Of a stretch of 64,000 bases of DNA, positions 1 to 13,100 are shown piece after piece. The notes beneath the pieces were generated by a model. It saw nothing but the letters and a program-made list of their open reading frames with translations, ran no database searches and was not told the origin of the DNA. The position numbers and the translations under genes were made by a program. This stretch comes from Bugula neritina. Its lineage: Eukaryota > Bryozoa > Gymnolaemata > Cheilostomatida > Bugulidae. The stretch is taken from positions 11,359,980 to 11,423,979 of the forward strand of contig OZ037771.1 of assembly GCA_964035545.1 (NCBI GenBank), written 5' to 3'. Position 1 is the stretch's first letter. Each line of letters opens with the position of its first letter.

Positions 1-427
1 ACTATATCTATAAACAGTAATATCAGCAAGCTACAGTAAAAACTAAACTATTTCCAGAGATCATAAATGTACAGAAGAATTAATATGTCAAAATATAATA
101 CAATAAATGGACCTCACAACATTAGAGAGAAGTCTTAAGCTAGCACTGGATATATATATACAAACAAAAGAGCAATGTATGCTCATACAATGAGGAGTTA
201 TCTTTTCTAATAAGTATAGCAGCATTACATAAGTTTTCCAGCAGTTTCAGACACCTACTGATTAACCTAAAATTCTAGCTGCAAGACATCAAAGTGAAGG
301 TTTAACCAGTCAATAAGATCATTAATCAAGCTAATAAGTCAATGAATCAAGCATACATAATACTTATAATTACAGAAGTCTAAATGTGTTGAATTAGACA
401 TTGCAAGCAGAAGCTCCAACACTCTAT
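1..427. other. Flank 3' of the ANKRD10-like gene, no gene seen
   Basis: AT-rich sequence downstream (on the minus strand) of the last recognisable ANKRD10-like exon. It probably holds that gene's 3' UTR. I see no reading frame with coding character, no convincing polyadenylation signal and no repeat. Confidence 0.4.
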
Positions 428-600
428 TTACGCTCCATGACACTCAAGTAACATACACTCATACATCATGCTCTCATAGCCTTGCTGAGCTACCATGCAA
501 CTACTGTGTTCATCTATAGAGGTACCATTCGTCATCTGGTGCAACCCATACGGCGTGGGAGTACTCGGAGCATACGGAGTGCATGGACTCATGTTGTTTT
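428..600 (-). CDS. ANKRD10: Probable alternative last coding exon of the ANKRD10-like gene
   Basis: On the minus strand a clean acceptor (pyrimidine tract ending TTTCAG) precedes an open stretch of 56 codons plus stop, starting AA-AAC-AAC-ATG. It encodes NNMSPCTPYAPSTPTPYG and ends YESMMYECMLLECHGA. This tail resembles the end of human ANKRD10 (Y-D/E-S, M-x-L, then H-G-S/A at the terminus), which argues that it is real coding sequence. The exon needs a donor leaving one base of a codon. In the preceding exon the best such donor, CCTT|GTATTT near 768, would create a TAA at the junction. The joining is therefore unresolved: an unseen microexon, an assembly indel or a non-canonical donor could explain it. 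The alternative reading frame across the acceptor ends after 29 codons. Confidence 0.45.
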
Positions 601-756
601 CTGAAATTAATCGAGGGAGTTATTGCACTACATGAAGAAATTTCCATGGAATCATCTTATAAACTCCGAGCTGCCAAATACGTGAGAAAAGTGTGGGTGG
701 CGGAAAGAGGTACGCTAGCTTCTAAAATTGACCAATGGAGTAGTAAGATTTGGGAG

Positions 757-3700
757 TCAAATACAAGGAGAGTTCTTGTACTTATAGGAGCATCTGTAGG
801 TGCAGTTGTCAACAAAGGAGTTGTTCTCCCTGACAATCGGGATAGAGTTGGGGTGAACTGAAGTGACAAAGTTTGGCTGTTCAATTGGTTCATCGGTTGT
901 CATGGCAACACACCCGTTGCTCATTATTGGTTGACTAGAAGGTAGTATGACATTCGACTGACCTTGGAAATCACCCAACTCCAAGTAGCGAACTCGCTTC
1001 CATTCTTCATTCGCGTCTTCATCCACATCTTCTCTGCCTCTTTTTCTCCCGGCTACAAACGATCTGTTGCTGGAGACATCGTGAGAGAGCATTATGTCTT
1101 TCTGAATGAAGGTGTTGTTGGCCCGGCCGCAGGGTAGACTGCCATTTTGAGACGAATGCACGACCCCGCCATTGGTGGAATGGCCGTTCATGTGGCCATT
1201 TTGGTGAGCGTTACCGAGGTGATCGCCACTGTCCATCTCTACGTCCATTCCGTTGGTCAGCTCAGACCTGAGTGATTGGTGGGAGTCAATAGACTGGGGC
1301 AGTTTTCCTCCATTTATGCCCTGTAACAGAGTAGTAATAGCAATGTGTACAATGTAACAGAGTAGTAATAGCAATGTGTACAATGTAACACAGTAGTAAT
1401 AGCAATGTGTATAATGTAACAGAGTAGCAATAGCAATGTGTACAATGTAACAGAGTAGTAATAGTAATGTGTACAATGTAACAGAGTAGTAATAGCAATG
1501 TTAACAACGCAGAAACACACTAACAAGGTTTTCCAAGAAATTGTGGATTGAAAAGAGAGAAGTTTCTATTTTAAATGTGGTGAGATACCAGTATGAATGG
1601 CACAGTTGTTCCTTTCTCTTGTCGAGAAGACAACTCCTTTTGATACATAATTGTTACATGAAACAATATAATGATAAACATAGAGAGAATTTTGTTCGGC
1701 CCTAAAGTGAGTACTAACACAAAGTAATACCTGCCAGATGTGACACAACGTAATACCTGCGAGATATGATACAAAGCGACTATTTACCTGTATGATGACA
1801 CATTTGTTGGGCAGATTTCCAGGTAAGACGGACTGCGACTGTAACACTGGCAGCACTACATCGTCAATCACACCATTTCTCTTCAGAATCTGCTGCTGGG
1901 CTGACTTTTCGAGGTAGAGGGCGCAGTCAGGGTAACCACACTTGGCAGCAAGGTGACCTGGGGTCATGCCTGTGTTGTTCTGTGCACTGAAACATTACTT
2001 GATAGTTGCAATTTAGTGCTACAGTATCGTATGTACATAGTATATTACAGTATTGTATGTATATACTAAAACATATTATAAAACACTATGTACATCAATA
2101 AATGAAATAGCATGGAGTAAATGCAAAATTCCTTATATCATTAGCATGTAGCATAATATTTACATTGGGTAGATAAAGCTATTCTATGACACACCAATAG
2201 TAACATGCAGCTGATTGGATTATTGAATTGAATGGTTCCAACCCATTTCCTAGTAGATTACTGAATGGTCATTAAAGTGCTATCAGCATATTATCAGCCT
2301 TGCAGTATCAATTTACATATTTCCCAATAATTAATGGTTTTACACTCAGCACTATGACCTGTTCACTGGTTTTACTCAACCACAGCATGTAGATACTTTC
2401 TAAATTACTACAAATACTTCCACAACTACACTACTATAACTACTACATACTACTGCTACTACTACTTACTACTACTACTACTACTACTACTAAACTACTA
2501 TAATTACTATATACTATTGCTACTAGTACTACTACTACTACTACTACTACTACTACCCCTAAAAGGAAATTTGGGTGGGTAACAGTGCAGTAAATTTTTC
2601 TCGCAAATTGTCTTTGTCTCCACGGATGGTTGAGTTCTGAAGAGTGAGTAATAAATCTTTTCTGAGTTGAGTTGGGAGAGAAATTGAAGTATTGCCAACA
2701 GGCAGTGCACTCATAGTACACAGAGTACACAGAGTACACAGAGTACACAGAGTATACAGAACAGACAGAGTAGACAGAGTATACAGAACATACAGAGTAT
2801 ACAGAGCATACAGAGTATACAGAGTAGAGCAGACAGAGTATACAGAGTATACAGAGTAGAGCAGACAGAGTATACAGAGTACACAGAGTAGACAGAGTAT
2901 ACAGAGTAGACAGAGCAGACAGAGTAGAGTATACAGAGTAGAATATTGCTGACACAGCAAAGAACAGGACTGGGTGAATCAGGGAGTAACATATTCCAGC
3001 TGCTACTAGGAAGTGTCAGATGATTGATAAGAAAAGCTGCCATCCCCTGACGTACAGTGACTTAGTGAGAAGGTGTGAAGGGATTCATACAGTCACAACT
3101 GATCTTTAATGACAGAAGACAGCAGGTATGCTAGGTGTCATTTAGTGCACCTGCTGGCATGTTTCATGATGAAAAAATGAAATGACTAGCCCAGTATGTT
3201 AAGTGCACCTGTTGAATATCTGGCCAAAGGAAAGAGAGGGTAAAGTGAGAGTGTTAATAATGGCAAACATTCAAAACAAGCAAATAATCACACTATATGT
3301 TTACTTTATTGTCTTGAGGTTAAGATAAAGAGATGACAGGAAATGATAACTGTAAGCTGAAGTAACAATTGTTTGTATTATATACAGTTTGTTTACTATA
3401 TGTTTACATGACTACTAAAGGTGCTAACAGCTAAATATAACCTACTATTACTACTATTACAACATCTATATATAACCTGATATTACTACTAAGTAGAGAG
3501 TAATAATAACTAGAAGTAGAAGTGTTATGCTGCAGAAGGTAAAGACTAACTTGAGGTCAGCGTGTTTGGCAGCTAGAAGAGCCACACACTCCATACTTCC
3601 AGTTCGAGCAGCTTTATGGGCCGGAGTCTCCCCCAGGTAGTCCTAAAGCATGCCCAAACATGTATAAAATACAAAACCGGACTTCGACCAACAGCAGTTG

Positions 3701-6621
3701 AAATATAGCATATTCAATGTGCAGATACAAACAGGAACAACATTTAAATAATATCACAGTTATAAGTTTCAGGAAGTTACGAGAAGTGTCAACTAGCTGA
3801 GCATAGCTTGTATGGGAGGAGTTGGCAGCTAGCAGGGCAAGCAGTCACGCAGTATGAGGAAGTATAACACTAGCCCACATAGTAGACAGTGGAAGACAGA
3901 GTAGAGAATAAAGTGGAGGATAGAGTGGAGAATAGAGAAGAGGGTAGAGTAGAGGATAGAGTAGAGGGTAGAGTAGAGTATACAGAGTAGAGGGTAGAGA
4001 AGAGGGTAGATGATTAAGTAGAGGGTAGAGTGGAGGGTAGAGAAGAGGACAGAGTGGGGGACCGCGTAAAGTATATGGAGTAGAAGAGAGAGTAGAAGAG
4101 AGAGTAGAGGATAGAGTGGAGGGTAGAGTGGAGGGTAGAGTGGAGGGTAGAGTGGAGGATAGAGTAGGGGACCGAGTGGAGTATATGGAGTAGAAGAGAG
4201 AGTAGAAGAGAGAGTAGAGGATAGAGTAGAGGGTAGAGTGGAGGGTAGAGTGGGGGACTGCGTAGAGTATATGGAGTAGAGTACACGGAGTGATATACCT
4301 TCTGGTTGAGGTCAGACCCTGAAGAGAGCAACCAGTGAAGACAGTTGGGTCTGCAGGCGTACGCTGCCAGATGAGTTGGAGATTGCTGGTAACGTGATGT
4401 CACAGGGTCAGCGGAGAGACATTGCATCAGTTTCCGTAGACAAGCCAACTACAATGAGAGAAACATGTTAGTATTGCATATCGTAGACAGTATGAAATGA
4501 GAGAGTTTCTTCATGTTGCACTGTGTAGTGCTGCATACAACACTAGCAGCCAGTGCTGCTGTGTGGTTATTGGATGGCAGCTGCAAATGCAATGCTTTGA
4601 AGTTCAAAAATCAGACCTGCAACCTATCATTGCATTGTTAGCAGTAATTCATAGTCACTGGCTGGAACAATAATCAATACTTTTAATACTGTTTGCTCGG
4701 TGTGTGTTGACATTAATTGAAAAGTTGCCATTCTTACGGTGATAGTAGCAGAAACAGGCCCACTAGCAAGCAATGGAAAAATTAAGTCTCAAATGAAATA
4801 AAAAATAAAGAACTACAGTTAGCAAACGCTTCATCAAAACAAAAACATCACATGCTGCAAGTTTTAGAAGTAAGGTATCAGCAAGTAAATATGATAAATA
4901 AGCCCATTGAAATGCAAGTAGCAGGTCATTGAGTAACTGTGAGATGTTCAATAGGCAGTCTACACAGAGCTGGAGTAGAGCAGGTGTATCCCCTTAGAAA
5001 TTAGCACATCAATGTGGAAGTCACTCATTATTCCAGTTATTAACATTTGGGAGTCCACTGAATGTTCAATACACAGAGAGTTACCTAACATCTTCAAGTT
5101 GACAACTTTTTAGACACAATATTAAAAACAAATATATCAAATATTACTACTCACATCAATACAAACAATGCTATTAGTGGTATTATTACTAATTGCTTTT
5201 ATCATTATGAATTTTCAAAAACAACTATAGAAGCTATCTGCAAGACCAATTGAACTTGCTAAATTGAAAATTTTACTTGAGGTGTTATGGCTATCTCTAT
5301 CTTTTTGTATCATACTTACACTAGCTAGTGGTTCTATGATCAAAGTGAAAATGAAATTTTGCAATTAATGAACAAAAGAAAAATCTGCTGTTTTCTGTAC
5401 ATTGCATCCTCATTGTTCTTATGACAAAAAATACAATACAATATAACTATAAGCAGTTAGCACATAATAATATTATTATCAGAATTGACTTGAATATCTG
5501 GTCGGAAGTATAAAATTAAGAATAAGTAACACTAATAGTATAACTAATAAACTATAAGTATAAGTATAAATAATAAACTATAAGTATAACTTAAACTTAG
5601 AGTAAGAGTTAGTAACTTAATTTAATTCTATAGTATACGAATAACTTCAAGTATAACTTAAACTATGATTATAACTATAGGTATAACTAATACGTTCAAG
5701 TTATTAACTTTAATCTGTAAGTCTGAAAATTAGAATTATGATAGTTTTCACTATCAGTATTACTAATTAGTACCTGCATTACCTAATTATAGTTATAGAC
5801 TATAATTAGTATCAATATGAATATGATGGGCCACGACTATCACTATCACTAAGACTATGAGTGTGGCATTGAATTTCAGTTTGACTATACCATTAGTTAC
5901 AGACAGGATTGGTATAGTTATACTTATAGTTATACAGTTACAGTTTATGTTCTACTTACAGTAAAATTACATTCGCCCGTAGCTGCTGTCACTATCAGCA
6001 TCACTATCACACTCACAGTCAGTAACTCTAACTTTAGGTTATATTTCTACTTATAGTTATGCCATTACTTATTCTCAATCTCACTGTTTTAGTTTAAGTT
6101 ACACTTACACTTTGATTTAAAGCAAAACTACATTGACATTCACCTTCGATATGCCAGTAGCCATAATAATAATAATACTAGTACTAGTAGTGACTGTAAT
6201 AGACTTTAACTTTAAGAGTAACTCACTAACTGAGGTAGACCAGCCTAATGGCCTACTCTTAGGCCTTAGGGCCTAAGAGTAAGGCCCGTAAGGGCTAAGC
6301 GGTAAGCCTAATCTAAGACTAATACTAATAGTAATGGCAATGCCAATTGCTATGGTAATGGATGATACTAATAGAACTTACCTTTCCAAAGTAAGATGCC
6401 CAATGTGCAGGTGTCCAGCCATAAAACTCATCTTCTAATAAACACTGCTGCTGCCCAGAGGAAACAAGTAAAAGAGATACACTTTCTATGTCTCCATCCC
6501 TGCACGCTTTGTGCAACGGATAGCGATTTTTCAAGATGTCTTCTGACGATCGATTCCACTGATTGAATTCAACTTGAAACTCGTTACTGTTGTCATCTCT
6601 ACCAAAGTAATCCATATTCAT
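757..6621 (-). CDS. ANKRD10: ANKRD10-like ankyrin-repeat nuclear protein (5 exons)
   Basis: Exons in transcript order are 6621-6382, 4448-4299, 3642-3551, 1986-1788 and 1320-757. All have GT donors and AG acceptors, and the phases join without a break to give 414 residues; human ANKRD10 is about 420. Residues about 30-160 hold four ankyrin repeats. The first, with YPLHKACRDGD followed by EFYGWTPAHWASYFGK, is a close match to the start of human ANKRD10; next come QSPTHLAAYACRPNCLHWLL, GETPAHKAARTGSMECVALL and GMTPGHLAAKCGYPDCALYL. The C-terminal half is low-complexity (NGHMNGHSTNGG) and carries a basic cluster, AGRKRGRED...EWKRVRYLEL, at the place of the ANKRD10 nuclear localisation signal. 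The protein is inferred to be a nuclear scaffold; its exact role is poorly known in any animal. The ATG at 6621 is the only start before the repeats. The gene is divergent from the DELE1-like gene. Minisatellites fill several introns. The 3' end is uncertain; see the alternative exon at 428-600. Confidence 0.88.
1321..1505. repeat. Minisatellite, about 31-bp unit x6, at an ANKRD10 intron end
   Basis: Six near-identical units (core GTAACAGAGTAGTAATAG, then CAATGTGTACAAT) start directly at the acceptor of the fifth ANKRD10-like exon. Read on the minus strand, each unit supplies a pyrimidine-rich TACTACTCTGTTAC. Only the terminal unit carries the AG used for splicing. Open frames across the array are repeat artefacts. 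Confidence 0.9.
2444..2556. repeat. (CTA)n trinucleotide microsatellite, interrupted
   Basis: Two runs of CTA/TAC triplets are separated by a degenerate stretch, inside the ANKRD10-like intron between 1986 and 3551. The triplet arrays leave all frames open and produce poly-Val or poly-Ser reading frames that are not genes. Confidence 0.9.
2708..2942. repeat. Minisatellite with ACAGAGTA core
   Basis: A tandem array of 9- to 10-base units of the type ACAGAGTAC, ACAGAGTAT and ACAGAGTAG with scattered insertions, in the same intron as the CTA arrays. The three minus-strand frames are all open through it. Confidence 0.9.
3880..4295. repeat. Purine-rich minisatellite (GTAGAGGGTAGAGTGGA type)
   Basis: Imperfect units of about 10-17 bases (GTAGAGGGTAGAGTGGAGG and variants, with GTATATGGAGTAGAAGAGA islands) run for about 415 bases. 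The array ends two or three bases from the donor of ANKRD10-like exon 2 (GT at 4298-4297 on the minus strand), so the intron begins almost directly in repeat. The minus-strand open frame through it (LYPLLYPLLS) is an artefact. Confidence 0.9.
5490..6190. repeat. Low-complexity AGTATAACT-rich tract in ANKRD10 intron 1
   Basis: Degenerate runs built from ATAACTATAAGTATAAC and related words, with short CACTATCA runs. The same kind of sequence recurs at 7190-8900 on the other side of the shared promoter. No gene is seen. Confidence 0.7.
6254..6281. repeat. Hairpin, 12-bp arms, in ANKRD10 intron 1
   Basis: TACTCTTAGGCC and GGCCTAAGAGTA are exact inverted repeats separated by four bases (TTAG). 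They lie in a GGCCT/AGGCC-rich patch that stands out from the AT-rich intron. Function unknown. Confidence 0.75.
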
Positions 6622-7153
6622 AATTTTGATTGACGATTGTAAAAATTAATTTGTGATATTTTTAAAAGGGAAATCGAGACCGTGAGTTTGAATCTGATGT
6701 GATTGAAAACGCGGGACCAGCGAGGCGAACGTTCGTCGACTCGTGGGTAGGCACGCAATGAATGGATTGCAATTTTATTGTATTATTGTTTACAAAATGA
6801 CGTCAGTTTACTACCACCTCTCATATGACGGTGTACGTACTACGAAAAACGATTCAATGAAAGGATTAGTGAGCACCTCATTATTGTAGGAACAATTTAG
6901 TCGTTGGACAATTTAGTCGAATGGTAAAAATGCAGATCAAAGTCACAGTAAGCAACATTAGGTACGGGATTTCCATCGACTTCGCTGATAGTCATAAGTG
7001 AACATTAACAATAACCGAGTCAGATGATATTATGCTAAATCTTAATTTTCAATGTAAAACTGGCAGTTTCTATTAAATGAATTCTTGTGAGCACCACTAA
7101 ATGTGGTGTTCTGTACTTGTAGTCAATACATCTATACCTAAACCAATATAAAG
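6622..7153. promoter_or_regulatory. Divergent promoter of ANKRD10-like and DELE1-like genes
   Basis: About 530 bases separate the two opposed start codons. The stretch is less AT-rich than the introns beside it and holds several CpGs (for example around 6715-6735). A palindromic cAMP-response element, TGACGTCA, is at 6798-6805. Sharing of the promoter is inferred from the geometry; 5' UTR exons could move the true start sites. Confidence 0.55.
6798..6805. promoter_or_regulatory. CRE palindrome TGACGTCA
   Basis: A full 8-base CREB/ATF consensus sits about 177 bases from the ANKRD10-like ATG and about 350 bases from the proposed DELE1-like ATG. CRE sites bind CREB/ATF bZIP dimers. An eight-base match is not by itself proof of function; its position in the divergent promoter gives it weight. 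Confidence 0.5.
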
Positions 7154-10100
7154 ATGTTGAGATTTCTACAAGGAGTTCATAAAGGTATGACATTGACTAT
7201 CACTATGAGTATGACTGATTAAGTGATACTATGAGTATGACTATGACTATAAATACAACTAGTACAGTGGTAGTAGTACTAGTAAACGTGGTACTAGTAG
7301 TAGTACTAGTAGACGTAGTAATAGTAGTAGTAATAGTAGTACTAATAGTAATACTAATAGTAAAAGTAGTACCATCGTTATACTTATACTAATACTATTA
7401 CTAAGAGTAAGTCTAATACTAATACTAATACTAATAGTAATACTTAGAGTTATACTTATAGTTATACTTATACTTATAGTAATGTTATAGATATACTTAT
7501 ACTTATAGTATTAGTTATACTTATAATACTTATAGTTATACTAATACTAGTCTAATTCAGTAATACTTATAGTTATGCCTATAGTAATAGTTATGCAATT
7601 ATAGTATTACTTATAGTTATGGGTTACTGTAGTTTTGTACACAAGTATACAAAATGGTCATTTCGTACACAAACTGCTGTCTATTTTGTGCACAAAATGA
7701 ATGATAAATTAATTCACTGGATAACCACTTGAATGATACTAGTTTACTTAAAAATGATTATTGCATCCCAGCTCTCTCTCAGCATGTTTTTGAAATATAT
7801 TCATTAACTCTGTGCTGCCATCTACTGATGACCATATCTAAACCAAAGAGCAGTTCCCCCCTAACATCTAGGTCTCACAATAATCAATAAGCATGCGGCG
7901 AAATGAAATGAGCAAGTTACTTGTGAGCAGTATGTATGACTCAAACATCAATTAATAGATAAATATAAAAATAATGTGTACTTTAGTTAATTTATATTGA
8001 TGTGTACGAAACGACCTGAAAAAGTGGGTATGAAACAGCTTGTGTACGAAATGGCTTGCACCCTTACTTTTACTATTAGTATTAGTAACATTAATAGTAT
8101 TAGTAATAGCATTGCTATCATTATCAGTGCTACTATTAGTAGTAGTACCACTAGTGGTACTACTAGTACCAATACTAATAGTAGTAGTAGTAGTACTAAT
8201 ACTTATACTGTATAAGTAGTATTATAGGTTTAACTGTATAAGTACTAGTATAACAATTGTCATCATGGTTAATGTGATTATTATAAAGTGATTAATGATT
8301 AGGATTGTGTTTTTAATTATTGGAATCGTATTTTGTGTACGTCATTACTACTATTATTAGTATAACTATTACTAGCAGTATTACTAGTGCCGTACTACTA
8401 CTAGTAATTAAATTTTGATTTACTATAACTATTAGTATCACTATTATTAAATAATTAATGATTAGTATTAATATAAATATTATAATTATTATTAGATATT
8501 GGTATATAATAATGTCATTGTCATTGTGATCATTAAGTTTGATGGTCGTTACATTTCACTTCAAGTTTCATTTTCATTTTGCAAGACCAACTTCAAATTC
8601 AATGTGGATGTGAATAATATATTAAACTAAAATTCTGAGACAGAAATTACACTTAACTTTAATGTGTATATACTGATGATTATAGTCGTAGTGAATATTA
8701 ATATGATAATAATTTCAAGTTAAAATATGACTATTAGGATTGCTATTAGTATTACTATTAGTGTTACTTTTAGTATAACACTTAAAGATAGTCTCATACT
8801 TCATACATAATCATATACTTTACTAATACTCATAGTATAACTATAAGTATTGCTATTGGCTATGCCAGTGCTCATTATTAATTAATGTTATACCTAATCG
8901 TATCCTTGTGGACTAAGACTTATACTTATACTCACTAACTTACAGTTATGCTTGTAATAGTACTGCATTACTAATGTATTAGCCCAAACAGTTGAATAGT
9001 CTTGCTTTTTCTGTTGCTGCAGAGTGTATCCGCTAACAGTTATAAACTAAGAGTAAATTTATTTCTAATATTCTCAATCAGTTATTATCTGCATTTTTAT
9101 TTGAAATACAATGTGAGTAAGTGGTTTTTAGTTTTAGTTTTAATGAGTGAAGCCAGCAGTAAAATTAACAGTATGAGTATGTAGACAATCATAATGGTTT
9201 CGCATAAACTTGAAATACACTAGCACTATTGCTATCAGTGTGGTAATCACGCAATAAATAGGTTTACTTTTCTGTAACTTTAGGTTAGGGTGATACACTA
9301 ATCATAATAATATATTTTCTAAATACTGTAATGACTACTTAGTGGTTACACTGATGGCAATCCTGCATTATTTAGATATATGCATAAAAGTAAAAAGGTC
9401 TTAATAAACTAGTGGATTATGTCATGGTGATTTAGTAGATGTGATATTTATTGATTGGGTTGAAAGTTTTAGCTGTGTGTGTTATATTTGGCTTTCATCT
9501 TTTTCAATTAGCCAATTGCTAAAAGTTTCATCAATTTTCAATTATTCATGAAAATAATGCACAAAATGTATGTATACCATGTAAGTTGTTGACAAATCGT
9601 GTTTTATAATTGAAATTAAGTTTTTATTCAATTTTCAGGTCAAGGTTGGTTTTTATTAATTTAGAATTATGATTTAGGAATGATAGAATAGAATGATATG
9701 TGTATTTTACTTTCTGTCTATGTTGATGTTAAACTGAGAAGTGAGTTTAATGCCATTCAACTCAGAATAACGCCTATTAATAGTAAAACCTAGCAGATGC
9801 AATATTGTTTCTGTGTTACTAATTTAAAGTTTGAACTATGTTTTTGAGTGTGAGTTTATAATGAAACTGTTATGTTTCGTTTTTGATCAATATTATAATA
9901 TTTGCTTTTCAGCTTTCCGTTCCAATCAGGCTTATGCCCCTTGCCAGAAAGCAGCGCATGATACTGATGAGTTTGACTGTAAGCTGCCAGATATTTCCTG
10001 TCAGAGAAGGCATGTCAACACTCTCACTACCCTTCCCTTGTCACAAGAACCTCCCAAACAGTTTGTAGTTCAATTCCCTTTATTTCCTAATGTTGGTGGT

Positions 10101-13100
10101 TATTTGAATGTTTTCAAATGCTTTATCTGCAAAAGCTTAAGTTACAATGTAATAGGAATTGATTGTAGAAATTGATAGGTCAACATTGGCCAAGTCAGTA
10201 TTACTCACATGTTTCTCCTTTTTGAAAGAATAATAGAAATTTACATGACCTTATCTTAGCGTTCAATGTACTTCTTAGCTCTGTACATATTGACTGTTGA
10301 CTTGCATAGAGTATTGTAACAGTTACAGTTAGCAATGTTCAGTGACAGTTCAATACAGGCAAATCAAAGTTGGACTAAGTTGGAGCTGAAATCAACTTTT
10401 CTACTGAAAACGTAGTTGTTTGTCAAACTAGCCAGTTTGTTTTTTATGTCTACCATACTATGAACAGTTTTATTAGCTTGGCTTAAATGTTCTAGGCCTA
10501 TATTTATTTTTTTTACTTGTTGTAGTTACCAAAAATTGTAATTTTATTTTTATTCTAATAAGAGCAATGGGTATAAATAGCAGCTTATTTTCAGTTAGTC
10601 TTCATGCTATCTCTATAGTCTATTTTTCTACAGTCTATATATATTATTCATTGTCTATGTTTCTATATAATATCTATTATTCATTGTCTATGTTTCTCTA
10701 TCATATCCATTATTCATTGCCTATGTTTCTACATAATATCCATTATTCATTGTCTATGTTTCTATATAATATGTATTATTCATTGTCTATGTTTCTATAT
10801 AATATCTATTATTCATTGCCTATGTTTCCACATCTATCTATTATTTTCTGCAGCGTGCTGACAGAGAATGGTCTGGTATCTGGTGCTTCTGCTCCTTTGC
10901 TGTCACCACGTCCAGCTTCCTCCAGACGTAGCAACGAACATGGAGGTAGACGGTTCAGTCTTCCAACAGGAATATTACCTGGTGCTGTATTTGTAAGTTT
11001 CTCCGCTAATTCATCTAGGTTTAAAGTTCAAGTTGTATTCAGTTTCACAATAGTTGTTTATTACGACATGGACAATCTCATGGTCTGCTGATTTTGTGCA
11101 GTAGAAATGAGATGTGGTAATGATAACTTAGAGATGCTTGTAGCTGGTTACTTCCTTGTAGATGAGTTATGTTTAGTAATTCTTTGACTGTGTAGTATAT
11201 AAATTACCACTGTAAAGTTAACATATAATTTACTTGGTAATTTTGTTTTTAAAAAATTTCAAAGGTTCATATATTCAACTCTTTAGCAGAATATTTAAAT
11301 TAAAGAAGTTAAATTTAATTGACTATTTTATGTACGCCAAAGTTGTGGTTATATTTAAAGCACAACACCAAAATCATAGTTATGATCGCATATTAACTCG
11401 TTCAAATCAGGTTTTTGTGATGTCGCATCTCCTTATCTAACATATATAAAACATGTTCATCTTGTCTAGTTCTATGTTTTAGGGGGCTGGATATGCAGTA
11501 TTAAAATCTGTTCACGGATGCTGCAGTGGACGAAAGCACTCCCTGGACCACTCCAAGTCAAAGTATTGTCCGGTAACACAGCTCCAACACTTGCACCAAC
11601 CAGGTGCTGTTTTACAATCAATAACTAACCTACTACCATTCACTGGTTACCCTGCTACTACTACTAGCTTCAGTATAGTGCCCAAGGCTAAAACTAGGAG
11701 AATACATGGTTCTAAGGCTGAATTCAAGGAGAATGGCCGTGAGAAACCCGTGTCAGATAAGACTACTACCAAAATGGAGTTTGAGGTGAGGCGCAGTAAT
11801 GGTTTAGATATGAATATCAGTAATATTAAGTTATCTTAGTTTAAACTATATCCTTAAAGTTCAAAAAATCGTGTTGAGGGTAGTGTAAATAAGCTCAACA
11901 TTTTCCAAACCGGTTCTGAATATTTCCCCTGCGTAAGAGTCTCTCTCACCACAATCACTGATGTCTGCGATGTAAGCTGACATAGGCTATTCTATATTGT
12001 AGAGAGCTAAGGAAGAGGTCAACAGAGTTGCTTACACACTTCTTGGAGTTGATAGGAACTCTGTAGCAGCTGACCACCTGTTGGCGATGAGGGCCTGGAG
12101 CAGTGAGTCATGCTTCTGAGTCATTCCTATATGTGATGAGTCATTCATCTGTGTGATGAGTCATTCCTCTATGTGATGAGTCATGCCTCTGTGTGATGAG
12201 TCTAATTTTGTTCAACTCAAATGTCCAACTAACGGACATGGAAAGTTTATGAACACATTCAGACGTTAAGTTGTTGCTTATGTTTCAGACAAAGAGTACG
12301 GTACTGCTGTTGACCTTTGGCATCGTACAGTGGACAAGTTCGCTACTGGAATGGCAGCAAACAGACTAGGCATGTGCTACGAGCAAGGCTTGGGGGTTGA
12401 ACAGAGCTATGAGCAGGTTGGTGTTGGGTAAAAGAGGGTTTATTCCTTCAACTTCTTAAATGTGAAGCGTAGACTCGGGTGGGGGGGGGCAAGTTCGGGC
12501 TGTGTGTTATGTAATTCCATTGTGAGTCATTGGAGTACGGAATTTCCCAGCTGTGGTTATCGCAATCATTGACCAATCACAGCAGGTGTTGCTAGAGTAT
12601 TTTACACATAACCTGTGTTCCTACGTTTTATAGGCCGCCCATTATTATGAGTTGGCTGCTAGTCACAACTGCCCTAAGGCTATGTACAGACTTGCTTTGT
12701 TACACATTAATGGACATGTCAAAGGCGGTGATGGCATGAAACTCATGCAGCAATCTGCAGATTCGAGCTGTGCCGAGGTGAGGCTATTTCCTATCTTATA
12801 CGCCAGCATATACTATCCAACTGTATATATTCCTGTCTTCTACACCAGCATATACTATTCAACAGTATATATTTAGTTCAGTTTTTTACATTCTTCACCA
12901 GGAAATTAAATCTAATCTGCACATAGTTTGAGTTCTAACAGATAGGTTTTGTCTTCAAGTTGGCTGTCTTCATGACACCCTCTCAATTTCTCTGTGGTCT
13001 TATATTATCAGCGTTATGGTGTGCAAACATATTTCTCTATCACTTTAGAAGTTACAATTTTAAAGCGGTTTTCTTCTCTATACACCTATATTATGGTGTA

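Noticed and set aside
757-1526. Three long minus-strand frames rich in Leu/Tyr/Cys through 1286-1526
   Set aside because: They arise from the 31-bp minisatellite, which has no stop in several frames. Only the part below 1320 is an exon.
2443-3043. Poly-Val, poly-Ser and YSVYSVCS frames
   Set aside because: These are microsatellite and minisatellite translations in an intron of the ANKRD10-like gene.
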